A DNA stretch of 64,000 nucleotides from Amoebidium appalachense (lineage: Eukaryota; Ichthyosporea). A model generated the notes under the pieces. It was not told where the DNA came from. It saw nothing but the letters and a program-made list of their open reading frames with translations, and made no database searches. Both the position numbers and the translations under genes were made by a program. Positions 38,218-52,375 of the stretch are shown here, one piece after another (the first letter of the stretch is position 1; each line of letters opens with the position of its first letter). The DNA is taken from assembly GCA_963693365.1 (NCBI GenBank), contig CAVNZM010000005.1, positions 3,410,001 to 3,474,000 on the forward strand. The letters are read 5' to 3'.

Positions 38218-38324
38218 GCTTGACAGATGCCTTCGAGCCGCCGGTGGTGGCGGTGAGGATGGCACGCAGGCAGGCAACGGGGGGATAGTCCATCTGCTTC
38301 GAGATGCTGAGAATGTCCAGCTGC
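38218..38324 (-). other. Candidate internal exon
   Basis: Minus strand, 107 bases preceded by (CA)n ending CAG and followed by GTGTATGCCCCC and a C tract. Reading frame: QLDILSISKQMDYPPVACLR then AILTATTGGSKASVK. It has a faint resemblance to the helical YxPxxxxRxIL segment of CDIN1/TPD-type nucleases, too short to rely on. Its phase does not join directly to the exon at 36997-37078. Confidence 0.45.
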
Positions 38325-38379
38325 CTGTGTGTGTGTGTGTGTGTGGATGTGTAGACATGTTAGCGGGGGATGGGAAAGG

Positions 38380-38426
38380 TTTTTTTTCCTTTTTTTTCTT
38401 CTTCTTTTTTTTTTTTTTTTTTTTGT

Positions 38427-38458
<32 letters not shown>

Positions 38459-38950
38459 AGGGGTATGGTAATTCTGCTCCGAGGTGGGCATGCTACAATG
38501 TGTGTGACCTATGTGAGATGGTGATTGCCCAGATTTAACACATGTACAGACTGGAGTGAACAAGCAAGTGTATCAAATAAACATCTTCTACAAATAACTT
38601 ACCTTCCGCCTACCCCCCACCCCCCTCCCCCCTCTCCCCCCCCCCCCCCCCCCCCCGCCAAACACCCACATCCACGCACACCTCAAGCACCCAGCCACCA
38701 TATTTCTTACCCACGTTCACACCAAAACTCACACGTGCACCTATCTAGCCTCACCGACCCAGGACACCCCTGCTCAGCCAAACCCCATCCTCCCACTTAC
38801 ACACCTGCATAGACACAAAACTCCCAACCGCCATCCACATAAACACACAGGCAACCTAACACACACAGGCACCTTAAGCTTCTCCCCCCCCCCCCCCCCC
38901 CCCCCCCCCCCTCTCTCTCTCTCATCATCCTCTCCCCCCCCCCCCAGCCC
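38380..38950. repeat. T and G runs, C runs
   Basis: T-rich then G run at 38380-38457, C runs at 38635-38656 and 38882-38948. No gene. Confidence 0.8.
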
Positions 38951-39008
38951 GCCCTCCATAGAATAAAATAAAAAAATCTAACACCATATTAACTAAAAAG
39001 TAATTGGA

Positions 39009-39560
39009 TCATTTTTCACACAGCACACAAGCAACGTACATTTCTCTGTACATGTGCACGAGATCATCAGCCGAGCGCTGCAGTTGTGAGTGTCTCTTAA
39101 TTGCTTTCTCCTGGAGGAGGGTCGACCGGAGGGATAGGGCCTGCTCAATCGTCCTGAAAGGAATAGATAGTATGTAAGCACATAGGGAAGTATACGTATC
39201 ACACCAAAAAAAGCAACATTTAACAAGGCTAACAGAAATGGACAGATGTATTGTGACTGGGTACAGCAACGGGGGACACCGACACAGAAAACGGTGTGGA
39301 AGAATAAAAAATACTGCTCCAAAAACACCCAGGTTAGGCCAAACGCAATTATATAAAGCCAGCCATACAAATAAAAACGTTTCGTCATTCGCAGTAGAAA
39401 GAGGAGGGAAAGTGTGTGCAATAACACATAACGAAAGACCGCCATAAGGGGGCGGGGACATCGGGAGATTGGGGCGCCCAGATGAGCCTTTAAGGGGGGG
39501 GGGGGGGGGGGGGAGGGAGGAAGGGGGGAGTGGCGGGGGCGGGGGCGGCAGTGTGTGTTC

Positions 39561-39641
<81 letters not shown>

Positions 39642-39939
39642 CGTGTGCGCGCGCGCTTGGGTGCGTGTGTGTGAAAGGGGTTTGGACTCGGAACACTCAC
39701 ATAGCGTCTCCGAAAGCTCGGACAAACCTCTGGCCAAACTCAATCAGCGAACTGCCCTCCAGCACACTCCATTCCCCCTTCTTAATGACAAAACGTGAGG
39801 CCGCCGTTTGGGTTGCAAAAGTGACTGGCGTGGGCTCAGGCCAAGTTAGGCTCAAGGTTCCGTTCTCCCATGTTTGGGGTGTAGTGGGTTTCTTGTGCTT
39901 TTTGCGCGTGTCGGACTTGCGGAACTTGAGCGAATTCAT
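39009..39939 (-). CDS. Two-exon gene, 127-residue protein of unknown family
   Basis: Exon 1 is 39939-39701 (ATG at 39939), exon 2 39153-39009. The donor is GTGAGTG, the acceptor TCCTTTCAG; the intron (547 bases) contains (CA)n and C tracts on the sense strand. Joined length is 384 bases, with the junction inside a Met codon (AT/G). The N-terminus is basic (MNSLKFRKSDTRKKHKKPT), the middle folded-looking (LTWPEPTPVTFATQTAASRF, GEWSVLEGSSLIEFGQRF) and the C-terminus a helix (LQEKAIKRHSQLQRSADDLV) ending in a Cys-rich tail. No known domain recognised. The exact splice fit makes the gene credible. Confidence 0.65.
39563..39640 (+). repeat. (GT)n microsatellite in the intron of the 39-kb gene
   Basis: About 38 GT units, preceded by a G run at 39494-39515. 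Confidence 0.85.
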
Positions 39940-39969
39940 GGTGAGAACGTGCTAGACTATAAGGTGTAT

Positions 39970-41137
39970 CATAGATTGCTCCCCTCCCGAAGAATTTGCT
40001 GTCTCTATTGTTAATTGATGATTTATACGTATGCAAACTAACATGAAAACTAATCATCGCGTGGTTGAAAGCCCCATAAGCACCTTAAGTAGGCACCCAC
40101 TTTCCATCGACCAAAAAATACCAGGTAAACTAAAAGAAAAGGTATTTGGCAGCCTACGTTGGGGAAGACGGAGAGTAAAGCCGTTCACCGTACACCTAGA
40201 GAGCCACCGTTAGAATGAATACATAAGAATTGTCAAGGGTAAAAACATCGACTCGTCATGCGTACTGTGTAGGTCGTTCCCGGCAGTCAGCTGGTAGCTC
40301 AGCTGTGTGCACTGCAGTCTGACGTGTGCACGTGTACATGTAGTGACGCTATTTACATGGAGCAGGGGATTAGAGATGATTGGTGCATACGGTATCAATG
40401 ACGTCACCTAAATGGATGAAGGAGGGGGCCCGGGATCCGGAGTGTCTCCGATCGAGTGAATTCATGAAATGTGCTGTTTACTCGGGCCTAATCAGATCTC
40501 TAATCAGATCTAGACATGGGTTAAGCTTTGAAAACGTAGTGTCTGGTAAAAATGTGCCACTTACTCTATTGCATTTCGCCGTTAAAAATATTAGCTTTGA
40601 ATTTGTTGGGGAGAGCTGATGGGGAGCCTGATCATGACCACTGCCACATGCGCAAACGCGTACATTGGCATTGTCGACGTCCCAGCGAATGCCGAGCCAT
40701 TGCAATTGAACGGTTGGCGCACACTGCACATCATTGCACACATGCGTGCAAGCAATATTGTAAGCAAGTGCATGTGTGTTACTTTCCATCTAAGTCATAT
40801 CACCCTTAGAGTGTGCCTGCTTTTACATGCGTGTGTGCAGCTTTTGCATCGTACATTTGTGCACGTCACACTCGGGCAGTCTGGCCGATGGCCAGCAGAG
40901 CAGACGTCTCTGTGTAACCATGCATGCGCGAGCATGCTGCGCACCTGCCGAAGCGCGATAAGCACATGGTGGGGATACTGTGTGTGTGTGTCTGCCCTTG
41001 CAACAATTGTTTGGCACAGTTTGCGTACTGCCAGGTACGTGAATGCCCACGTGTGTGCTTCGAGTACATGCACGAAGCCCAAAAGTTTCTTAAGTTTCCT
41101 TTTCTCCAACTGACTTTTTGGGGAGGGCCGGGGGGGG

Positions 41138-41168
<31 letters not shown>

Positions 41169-41375
41169 GGAGGGAGGGAGAGATCTCGAAACGCAATCTT
41201 CGTGTTGTTGGCTTCCACGTACAGAGTCCAACCCATATGCAAGGTTTCCATGCTCTGAATTACTTCAAGGTGGTGCTGTTTTAATCTTGAAATACAGTAA
41301 GGAACGGTTCCGTTCGCTAATGATGGATTTTGCAATTGAAATATGGGGTGGGTGCCCCCCCGGTCCCCCCCCCCC

Positions 41376-41413
<38 letters not shown>

Positions 41414-41476
41414 TTCCCCGTCCCGGTGGACATGGCCCGAAGTTCCATTGTAATTGTCATGCCCGTGGCCTGTACC
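39970..41476. other. Gene-free stretch with G and C runs
   Basis: No gene supported. G run at 41143-41170, C run at 41366-41411. The minus frame 41335-41195 (SMETLHMGWTLYVEANNTKI) looks protein-like but lacks splice sites. Confidence 0.45.
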
Positions 41477-41479
41477 GGA

Positions 41480-41722
41480 TACTCAGTTCATGCACCATAT
41501 TCATGCACCATATTCAAGCGCCATATTCATGCACCATATTCATGCACCAGATTCAAGCACCAGATTCATGCACCATATTCATGCACCGTATTCATGCACC
41601 ATATTCATGCACCGTATTCATGCACCATCTTCATTCACCATCTTCATGCACCATGTTCATGTACCATTTTCATGCACCGTATTCATGCACCATATTCATG
41701 CACCATATTCATGCACTATACA
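41480..41722 (+). repeat. 12-13-bp minisatellite CATGCACCATATT
   Basis: About 18 units of (T)TCATGCACCATAT with substitutions (CACCGTATT, CACCAGATT). Confidence 0.85.
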
Positions 41723-42421
41723 TACCAAACCATTCGTGAAGCTCTTTCCCTCTCTTGAAGCTAAACACAACACGAAACTTCCCCTTCCTACTGCCCCCGG
41801 ATCCCCTTCCACCTGTGCACCCTCCACCCCATTACTCGTTCTCTCTTTCTCCCCCTCTCTCTCTCGTCGAGTGCCAGTGCATCTGTAGTGTGTGTATTTG
41901 TTTATGTGTGTGTGCAAGTGTGTGTGTACCAGAATCTAGTTTTGTGCTAGTGAGTCACATTATGTTAGTGACTCTGAGCACAAACCACGGCTCAGGCTCG
42001 GTACGTAACTAGATTAGCTACAAGCTTTATTTAATTTATCATACTATGCTAAGACCTTTAGCCTTTTTGATCTTGAAAGACTCTAAAAAGAGGTACAACC
42101 CAGTGTTTCACCGTTACATTTGCAATACGGTAGGAAGGATCAACGAAATGAAATAGCACGTGTTTGCATGATGCTTATCTAGAGTCATCAGCATGATGAG
42201 AAGAAGTTGGGAAGTATTTCTGTGTTGGTGCAATATGTTAATAATCACCCTTCGCACCCTTGGCAGGTGTGTAGATTGCTGATAGTTTAATGAGGTTCGT
42301 GATAATGTGATTCTAGGCTCTTTATGCCATACGTTTTAAGTGTAGTACTATGGTACTGTTAAAGTTACATTCAGAGATTATTGTAAGTATATATATTGCC
42401 TTTTTAATTCACTAGGAGGTC

Positions 42422-43555
42422 TTAAATCTTCAGCGGGCGGAAATTAGAGGTCACATCTGGAGATGGAACAAAAGTGTAAATGTTATAAACAACCTCCTCT
42501 GCACCAGCGCTGAAATCGAGAGCCGCCATGTTGATGTACTGCCACACAAAGCTGTTGTAGCTGCGGATGTAGACTTTCATGTTCTTTGTGTCGTAAATGA
42601 TGCTGTAAAGGGAGGAATCACCCTCATAGTTGAACGAAACCTCTCCGTCCTCCATAGTTGGAGGGGCGATGGCTGTGCCGTTAATCTGGTCGCCGACATT
42701 GATCATGTGCGCTATTAGGTTGACCCCCTTTTCTGCCGTAGGAATGAGCTTTTTGTCCTGTGCATAATGAAGGAACACTGCCAAATGAACGAAACGACTT
42801 CCACCCTGTACGTTACCAGGAAGACCAACCATGGAAGCCCAGTTACCGGCGGGACCAAACGTAGCACCACCGTAGTTGACGGGCTTAGGGTTGGTAGGCA
42901 GCATGGTAGGTGCATATGTGCCGAGGTTGATCATCTGCCAGTCGTACGGGGGAGAGTTTGTCATTACACCGACAAAGTTCTTGTAGATGTTCAGCTTGCC
43001 TCCTTGCGTGTACTCGATGACTATTCCCTCGCCACTTCGGTCCGTCACCGCAAAATGAAGAGGGACCATACCCAGGCCAGGGAGCGTGATGCCTTCAACA
43101 ACCATGTTGGTCAGAGTGTCGTTGACCTCTGCAACCGTGGCGTGTGTACCGAGAACCCAGTCGCAGAGGTACGTCTGTACCAACGTCACGTTCTTCTGGT
43201 CGGCCTTCCCAGTTTGATACTCGGCGTAGTTGGGGAAGTAGAGGGCAGAGCACTGCAGGCCCTCCGTGTTCATTCCGTCAGAAGATGTATCCAAGTGGAG
43301 ACCGTCCGCACCCATGTAGCCGTACTTAATCTTCCACTTTGCGCCTGGTGTGCCGTCAGCACGGGGTGATTCAAAAACCTTCCCCTTAGGGTGAGTCCGC
43401 AAGTTGAAGGGGAACTTGTCCTCAGGGAGGGCAAACTGCATGTCCCTCCCAACAACGGCCACACCGTCTCCAGCTACGGACTTGAAATAGTTGCAGGCAA
43501 GAGACTCCCGTGTGACCACAAGGGAGAAGGTGAGACAGAGGAAAGTGGACTTCAT
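42422..43555 (-). CDS. Secreted choloylglycine hydrolase / penicillin V acylase family enzyme
   Basis: 377 residues from ATG 43555; intronless. A 20-residue signal peptide (MKSTFLCLTFSLVV...SLA) is directly followed by Cys21, the N-terminal nucleophile of this Ntn-hydrolase family after cleavage. Family landmarks: VVGRDMQF (mature Arg17; the usual Asp/Glu at mature position 20 is Gln), LHFAVTDRSGEGIVIEY, the substrate-pocket motif MTNSPPYDWQ with the conserved Asn, and YSIIYDTKNMKVYI near the end. These enzymes cleave amide bonds in bile-salt conjugates, penicillin V or N-acyl homoserine lactones and N-acyl lipids. In a eukaryote a secreted version could act on bacterial signals or dietary amides (inference). 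The frame stays open far upstream but without protein character. Possibly of bacterial origin by transfer; not tested. Confidence 0.88.
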   Translation of the reverse strand: MKSTFLCLTFSLVVTRESLACNYFKSVAGDGVAVVGRDMQFALPEDKFPFNLRTHPKGKVFESPRADGTPGAKWKIKYGYMGADGLHLDTSSDGMNTEGLQCSALYFPNYAEYQTGKADQKNVTLVQTYLCDWVLGTHATVAEVNDTLTNMVVEGITLPGLGMVPLHFAVTDRSGEGIVIEYTQGGKLNIYKNFVGVMTNSPPYDWQMINLGTYAPTMLPTNPKPVNYGGATFGPAGNWASMVGLPGNVQGGSRFVHLAVFLHYAQDKKLIPTAEKGVNLIAHMINVGDQINGTAIAPPTMEDGEVSFNYEGDSSLYSIIYDTKNMKVYIRSYNSFVWQYINMAALDFSAGAEEVVYNIYTFVPSPDVTSNFRPLKI

Positions 43556-45744
<2,189 letters not shown>

Positions 45745-45749
45745 GCGTA

Positions 45750-45862
45750 CCTTTTGGCCTAGTGGTTACTCCGAGCCACGGTTCATATTAATCAGAGGGC
45801 CGTGTTGGAGCTCCCAGCTCGCAGCCGCGAGGATTGAGGTTCGAATCCCCAATCCGCCATGC
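45750..45862 (+). repeat. tRNA-derived SINE-like sequence
   Basis: An RNA polymerase III A box (TTGGCCTAGTGG, 45754-45765) and B box (GGTTCGAATCC, 45838-45848) occur in the right order but 72 bases apart, longer than in most tRNAs; no clean cloverleaf is obvious. A SINE head, tRNA pseudogene or intron-bearing tRNA are the options. Confidence 0.5.
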
Positions 45863-46573
45863 CCAATTTTGTGTCCCCGAGACGCATCAAAGTTTACAGC
45901 CGTTGTACGTGCACTTGTGTGTGACAGGTCACGGTGTGTGCGTGTGTGCGTGTGCGTGTGCCAGTGAGTTGTGTGCGTATGTCCTTGTTTTCTTGTTTGT
46001 ACTTGACTGTGTGTGAGGTTAACAAACGGTGTGGGAGGTTAACAAACGGTGTGGCACATAATCTGACACATCGTAACGCTTCATTAGGGCTCGGACTGTG
46101 AACGCTACACTGCCTCATTTGACTGAACTTCAACACAGCGCTGTTGGACTGAACGCATCACTGCAAATCGTGAAAATCATTCACTAAGCGTGTTTGGCAG
46201 CCAGCTTTAGAAGAAAAAATCCTTGGTGAGGAAGGGGCGGAAGGCCCCCAGGAAAAAAAGGGGGAGAGGGGGGGACCGGAGGGGAGGGGAGGGGGGAGGG
46301 AGGGGGGGAAGAGGAGGCGGGGGGGAGGGGGGGTTGTGGAACTATGTACAAAGGTAATCCACCAATTAACCAAATTGCAGCCTGCATGCATTTCTTGTGG
46401 GCTCTCAGTCTCAGTGCAGACCTCGAGCGCACCCGTCAAGGTGGGAAGGTGGCTACAAACAAGTGGCGGTGTTCTTTTCAGCACACGCTTGGGCCAAGTA
46501 TGGTTGAGGGAATAAAAGGGGAGAGGGAAGGGGAGGGAGGAGGGGGGCGGGGGATTTGCCGGGGGAGGGGAGT

Positions 46574-46612
<39 letters not shown>

Positions 46613-47397
46613 CTGGTCATGTGTTGGCGCTTCGACTTTGTGCACGTGTGCGTTGCCGATTGGTGGCAAGTCACGTGGTTCATGGTACAAACAGTATTAT
46701 ACGTATACTTTGATAATGACATCGAATTAGAACCATGACAAATCCAATTTTAATACCGTGGTAATGATCTCTCTGTTCGTGCTGCTTGGGCAATTAACAC
46801 TGATAGGGTGTGTGTGTGTGGGACGGGTGCTTGGGGAGGGGAGGGGAGGGGGTGGGGGGGGGAAAGGGGGAGGGATGGAAGGGGGGTGGGGGGAGGGGTT
46901 AACACGTACTGACGTGTTGCCGCACGTGCGACGTTATACATCTACTCAGGCGGCTTTAAGCAAAAAAAAAAAAAAAAAAAAAAAAAAGTTAGACACCGCC
47001 TCAGTAGGTGGTAGGGGGAGGGGGGGAGAGGGAGGGGCTGGGAGGGGGGGGGGGGGGGGGGGGGAGGGGGGAGGGGGGAGTGGAAGGGGGGAGTGGGGGG
47101 AGGGGGGAGGGGGGGGGGAGGAAGGGGGAGGGAGGAGATGGCGCAGGCTAAGTTACTTTTGTGCTTGTGGCAGCTGAATTGAATAGATACCTCACTATCT
47201 CCCTACCTCCCTCACTCCCCCCCAACACCGCCCCGCCTCCCCCCCCCCGCCTCAACCCCCCCCCCCCCCCACCCTCCCCCCGCCTACCCCCTCAACCCCC
47301 CCCCCCCCCCACCAACCCCCCCCCCCTCTCTCCCCCTCCCCACCCCCCACCCCACCCCCACCCCCTCCCCCTTTTCCAGCCCCTTGAATTTGTTGTT
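45863..47397. other. Gene-free stretch with G-rich tracts
   Basis: G-rich tracts at 46258-46333, 46525-46613, 46830-46898, 47010-47130, A run at 46962-46987, C-rich tract 47215-47370. The direct repeat GTTAACAAACGGTGTGG occurs at about 46018 and 46037. No gene supported. Confidence 0.6.
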
Positions 47398-47588
47398 GGG
47401 TACCGTGAAGCAAACTTCAGGCTGTGGAATCACGTTTACCTTTGCAAGATTTATGTCACCCAACTAATGTACAAAGATAAGCGATTAGTTGGTAAGTGGA
47501 TGTATACTGCACTTCCAGTCAGCATCCCTAACAAATAAATCTGTGCCAAGGGTACGCGATTCCACAGCCTGAAGTTTGTTGCGTACCC
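47398..47588. mobile_element. Foldback element with ~35-bp inverted ends
   Basis: The left end (47398-47438, with AAACTTCAGGCTGTGGAATC) and right end (47550-47587) are inverted repeats with a few mismatches, both starting with GGGTAC; interior about 110 bases. C-rich and G-rich tracts flank it on either side. Confidence 0.6.
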
Positions 47589-47629
47589 GACAAGGGCCTG
47601 GGAAGGGGGGGGGGAGGATGTGTGTGTGT

Positions 47630-47663
<34 letters not shown>

Positions 47664-48515
47664 GGGGGGGGGGGGGGGGGGGGGCAGGCTTGGAGTTGGG
47701 AGGGGGGTAGGGGGATAGAAGAAAGGGGGGAGGAGTGGTCATGTGACTTGGTATCGAATGCTATTGGTCATATTAGATGCGAATGGGGGACAGGAGTGAC
47801 TGTGAATGGATGTGTGTGGTTGTGGTTGTATGTGTGTGGTTGTGTGTGTGCATGCGCGCACACGCGCGCCCGTGTGTGTGTGTGTGTTTGGGGGGTGGCA
47901 GAGACCGAGGGGGAAGGGAGGGGAGGAATAGAGAGAGAGGGATGGAGGTGGGGGGCTCAAGCAATAAAGCCTATCAAAAAAACTTTGGTTACAGACTAGC
48001 AATCAAGCCTATCAAAAAAACTTAGGTTACAGATCTGGTTGTGCGTTATAACCAAAATCACTTCTCGTTGGCTAGATCACAGACTTGCCCCCTAGACTGT
48101 GCCCAACACGGTGACAACACCCACTTAGGTTAGGGTGACGATATTTAAACTAAGCCGACTCTTCTCCCTGGCCTAACCACCCCTCCCTCCCCCCCCCCCC
48201 CCCCCTTCTTCCCCCCCCCCCCCCCCTTCTTCCCCCCCCCCCCCCCTCACCCCCCGCCCCCACCCCGCCCCTTTCCCCCCCCCTGCCCCCTGCGCCCCCT
48301 CGCCTCCAACTATCGCTTTCAGGCGGCGCCTCTATTCAAATATAGCTCCCGCACCCCCGCACACACACCCCTCTCCCCTGCGCCTGATATAGTCACCTTA
48401 CATATTAGTTCCATATCCCAGCACCCACCCGGTCAAAACAACCCTTAAACCCCCCCCCCCCCCCCTTCCCGTCAATCTCCTCCAACCCTACCCTCCCACC
48501 GCCCCGCCCCCTCTT

Positions 48516-48546
<31 letters not shown>

Positions 48547-49650
48547 AAAAAATAAAAAAAAGACCAAAAACCAAAAAGAGCCATACTTTAACACACGCAT
48601 GCTGCGCTGCGCGCGTGTGTAGGCAAACTTTGCATTCCAACAAAAGCCATAAAAAAATAAAAAAAAAATAAAAAAATTGAAGTATGCAACTATGGAGTAG
48701 GATATCTCCCATACTACACTCAATGGGTCTGTGTTTTGAGTTTCACGAGGAGTGTGTGTTTTGTCTCATGGTCTTAGATACAGGGGAACCCGGTGTATCT
48801 CGTATTCTAATTTTTTGAGGGGCGGGAGGGAGGCCAGGAGAAGGGGGCCAGGGATGGGGACATGGGCGTGGGTGAATGGGCCGGGATTCAGAGCGGGGCA
48901 AGGCACATCGGCTATATTTTAATAATTATATTAATTTTTTGATATTTCATAAAGACTTTCTTGAGGTTCTCTCCATATTAGAAGCAAACTAGATATCACA
49001 GATATCTCGATCACTGCTCACGAACACGGAGCAAATGACGACTTTAACTCTCGAAACATACTATGGTTATGATACAGTCAATACTTTATCACCGGGATTG
49101 TCTAAGTACGAGAATCGTCTAACTTAGCAACGGAATCATCTGAGTCTAAGATAAATAAATACGTCTATCTAAATGTTTGCGACTGATCCTCCGGGGCTCG
49201 GCACAAAGGTGACAAAAACAAAGGGTACAACACAACAGCAAACACTGAAAGCAATTTTACAAGAAGGGGTCAAAATTGCAGAATCAGTAAGTGTGGTGGG
49301 TTTACGAGAGGAATGAGGGATACAAGTAGCTATTTTACACAACGACTGCAGAGATAACAAGAGAGTCTCCAGTGTTAAAAGAATCTGTCACAGGCTCCAG
49401 GGATATTGAGAACGAAACCAGGTAATATCCTGCGGAAATATATTGGAAGAGAAAAGTCAGCCTGTGCTGCTGATGGGGTCCAGTGTTTGGTTGCCTCTCT
49501 ATGGGCCGATAAAAGAAGGGGAGGGTGGGTGGGGGAGCTGGGGGATGGGGATTCCAGGGTCAAATCCCAATGACTCAGAGGCTTTTTCGGCACCTGTCTT
49601 GCTTTTCTCAACTCCTTCCCTACATCCCCTCCTCCCCTTGTTCCCCCCTT

Positions 49651-49697
<47 letters not shown>

Positions 49698-50399
49698 AAA
49701 AAAAAAAAAAGAAAGAAAGAAAAGAAAAGAAAAAAAGAAAAGAAAAGAAAAAAAGAAAAGAAAAGAAAAAGAAAGAAAGAAAGAAAAGAAAAAGAAAGAA
49801 AAAAGAATTCGGGAAAAAAAAAGAAAACGAAACCAACACGCACAATTCACCCAACAACCCCAAATCATACGTCACGCACATACACACCACCTCGATGGCC
49901 ACCACCACCCATCCCTATCCTACTTTTCCCTTCCTCACTATGCAAGCCGACAAGCATAGACCGTGTAAACCAGAACAGAGTCTCATTGTGTTCAGACCCC
50001 CCCCCCCCCCCTCCCCCGCCCCCCCCCCCCCTCCCCCTCCCACCCCGACCGGTAAAAAAAATAATCATTATCATGATAATAGAACAACTTGATATAGTTA
50101 GCACCCACCCTCTCGCCCACCCACCCCCAACCTCTCTCGACGCACACACACCGCTCTCGCCCTCCGACCGCAACCACCATAACCATGTCACCACAAGTAC
50201 CGCAGCCACTATTTTTGGCTTACAAGAATGTCTGCACACCCACAAAAACGCTATAGCAAAGCAACAGAGAAAAAAAGTTTTTCTGATGTGTCTTGTGTAT
50301 ATGAGTGTCGGGTGTGAGGTGTAGGGTTCGACTGGGGGCATGGGAGGGTGGATGGGAGTGGTTTGGGTTGGATGGGTAGGGTCGGGTGGACGGGTGGAT

Positions 50400-50431
<32 letters not shown>

Positions 50432-51800
50432 GGGAGCAAGGCACAAAATAGGCATTCAATGCAATGAGATATGTCATCTTTTAGGTCTTCCCAAGAATGG
50501 TTAAGCCAAGCAGTTTGATCTGGAAGCCAGGCTGGGTGCAGTTACCACCCTGTTAGACTGAAAAGGGAGGATGTGTTAAAACCCCCATGCTGTTCGGGGT
50601 TTTATCATTGAATTCACCCATAAATATAGTTATGACAAGTGACCTAAAGAAAACACTAGAAGTCTTGGACATGGCCTATACTTAGTAATCTATTAGTAGC
50701 CATAGTATATGATCATTAAGTTTCCAAACCACTACTCCACCAATGGCTACAGCTGCCCAAAGTCGTGACAATATTATTCAGCATCATATTCCGGATCGAA
50801 TAACGCATGAGTAAGAGAATAAAATATCCTCTAGATGCGTATGCACGTGTCTGCTATGTTTTGGTGTATGATCATATTATCTTGTATTTCAATGAAAACT
50901 TTCCTCTCTATGTTTCAATAGCCCTTTACTACCGTGCTCTATCCACATTCTCTGGTCCTTCCCCCCCCCCCCCCCCCCCCCCCCCCCCCATCATATATCT
51001 TCCCTGTTGAGCCCCCGTGGTCACACCCCAGCAACATGCAAGGAAAGTACAGACTTCTCCTCTAGGTCCTACAATTCTAGCAGTACAAGCAGAGTCAACA
51101 CACTAGTAACACTAGAGCACCGAGAGCATGTGTATGTAAAGTGAGTCTTAAAGGTGATCAGTCCACACAACACACACACGCACACACATGCAAAAAGTGC
51201 AGAGACAGTGCACTTTGCCACAGCAAATTAGTAGCGCGGAGCCGTAGACACACACCGTCTGTATGCAATCCACAACTAATTTAATATACCGTTAATCCCT
51301 TCTCTTCCTTTTGTCTGCCGCAGGCAGATGCCTACACATTCCGAATGGGATCTATTCGAATCTATTTATCCAATCATCTAAACGAATACTCTGAATACTA
51401 TAAATCTAGCCAATCAAAACACATGATATAATTGTCACATCACATCACGTACAGCGAAGACATAACCACTTATTCTGGCACCGTCCTCCCGCGACCTAGG
51501 ACCAGAAACACAACGAGAAACTTATCCTCCTGCTGTGCGGGTGACACAACGTCTAACTATCAGCCAATAACAGCACAAACTATGAATAGCTTGCATGCCA
51601 GATACCAACAAAGGATAAGACCCTGCGTGCCGTGCATGTCGATGAAATAAAGAGTGATAAGCACAATCTAGAAGCTATCTAAGCTATGTGCAGGAGCTGT
51701 GTACACACAAGGACAAACACAATATGTGCGTGACCAAAATATACGCATACATTTGTGCGAAACGCTGTGTGTGTGATCGTGCACTATTGTTGTATATTCT
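47589..51800. other. Gene-poor stretch rich in C, G and A tracts
   Basis: G run 47629-47685; C runs 48190-48246, 48451-48466, 48518-48543, 49656-49687, 49999-50040 and 50965-50989; A then GAAA tract 49688-49805. A dispersed-repeat copy is listed separately. Nothing here can be defended as a gene; the lower part may hold a retrotransposon LTR ending near 51804. Confidence 0.5.
50428..50475 (-). repeat. Dispersed C-tract-linked repeat, copy 5
   Basis: Minus strand CATTGAATGCCTATTTTGTG then CCTTGCTCCC and a long C tract; more diverged than the copies at 34.9-36.4 kb but with the same order of elements. Confidence 0.4.
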
Positions 51801-51943
51801 GACACACCCCTTACAACACTAGGGCACAAAAGAAAAATAGCGAAAATTCAGCAAAGAAAATCGCACCAATAGAAACCAGCGAATAAATTTTAACGAAAAA
51901 CGAAAACACGCACACCCTTGGTTGGGTGGCCACCAAAGCTCGC

Positions 51944-52375
51944 TCACACCATCTGCACCTTGCTGGATGGGGTCCCACGAATCTGCATGCCCACCAATGT
52001 CTTGCCGTTGTCGGGCAACACACGCGTTAGCGCCTTGGTGAACATGTCTGCCGCCTGCTGATTGGTTGGCACATATACAAGTGCAATGTCGCTGCAACAC
52101 ACGTGGTGGCGAGTAAGGTGGTATTTAATCGCAATGTGCTTGGTGCGATTGAACAGCTCGGGGTTCTTCGCAATCTTGATGAAGGCCTGGTTGCCCTCGT
52201 GCAGAATGGTGGGGCCGGTGGGTGTGAAGCCACAGGCGGTAACCAATTTGCGCAACCACACCGCCTCCTTCGTCGCACGTGCCGCGCTCACATACTCTGC
52301 TTCTGCGGTGCTGTCTGTCATCACGGTCTGAAGCTTCGACATCCAACAAATCTCACCACCGCTGGCGAGGAAAAC

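Noticed and set aside
41195-41335. Minus-strand exon with SMETLHMGWTLYVEANNTKI
   Set aside because: Protein-like but no GT donor before the C tract and no clear acceptor.
47161-47538. Plus-strand exon after TTTTCCAG at 47378
   Set aside because: Its sequence is the arm of an inverted repeat and its frame has no family.
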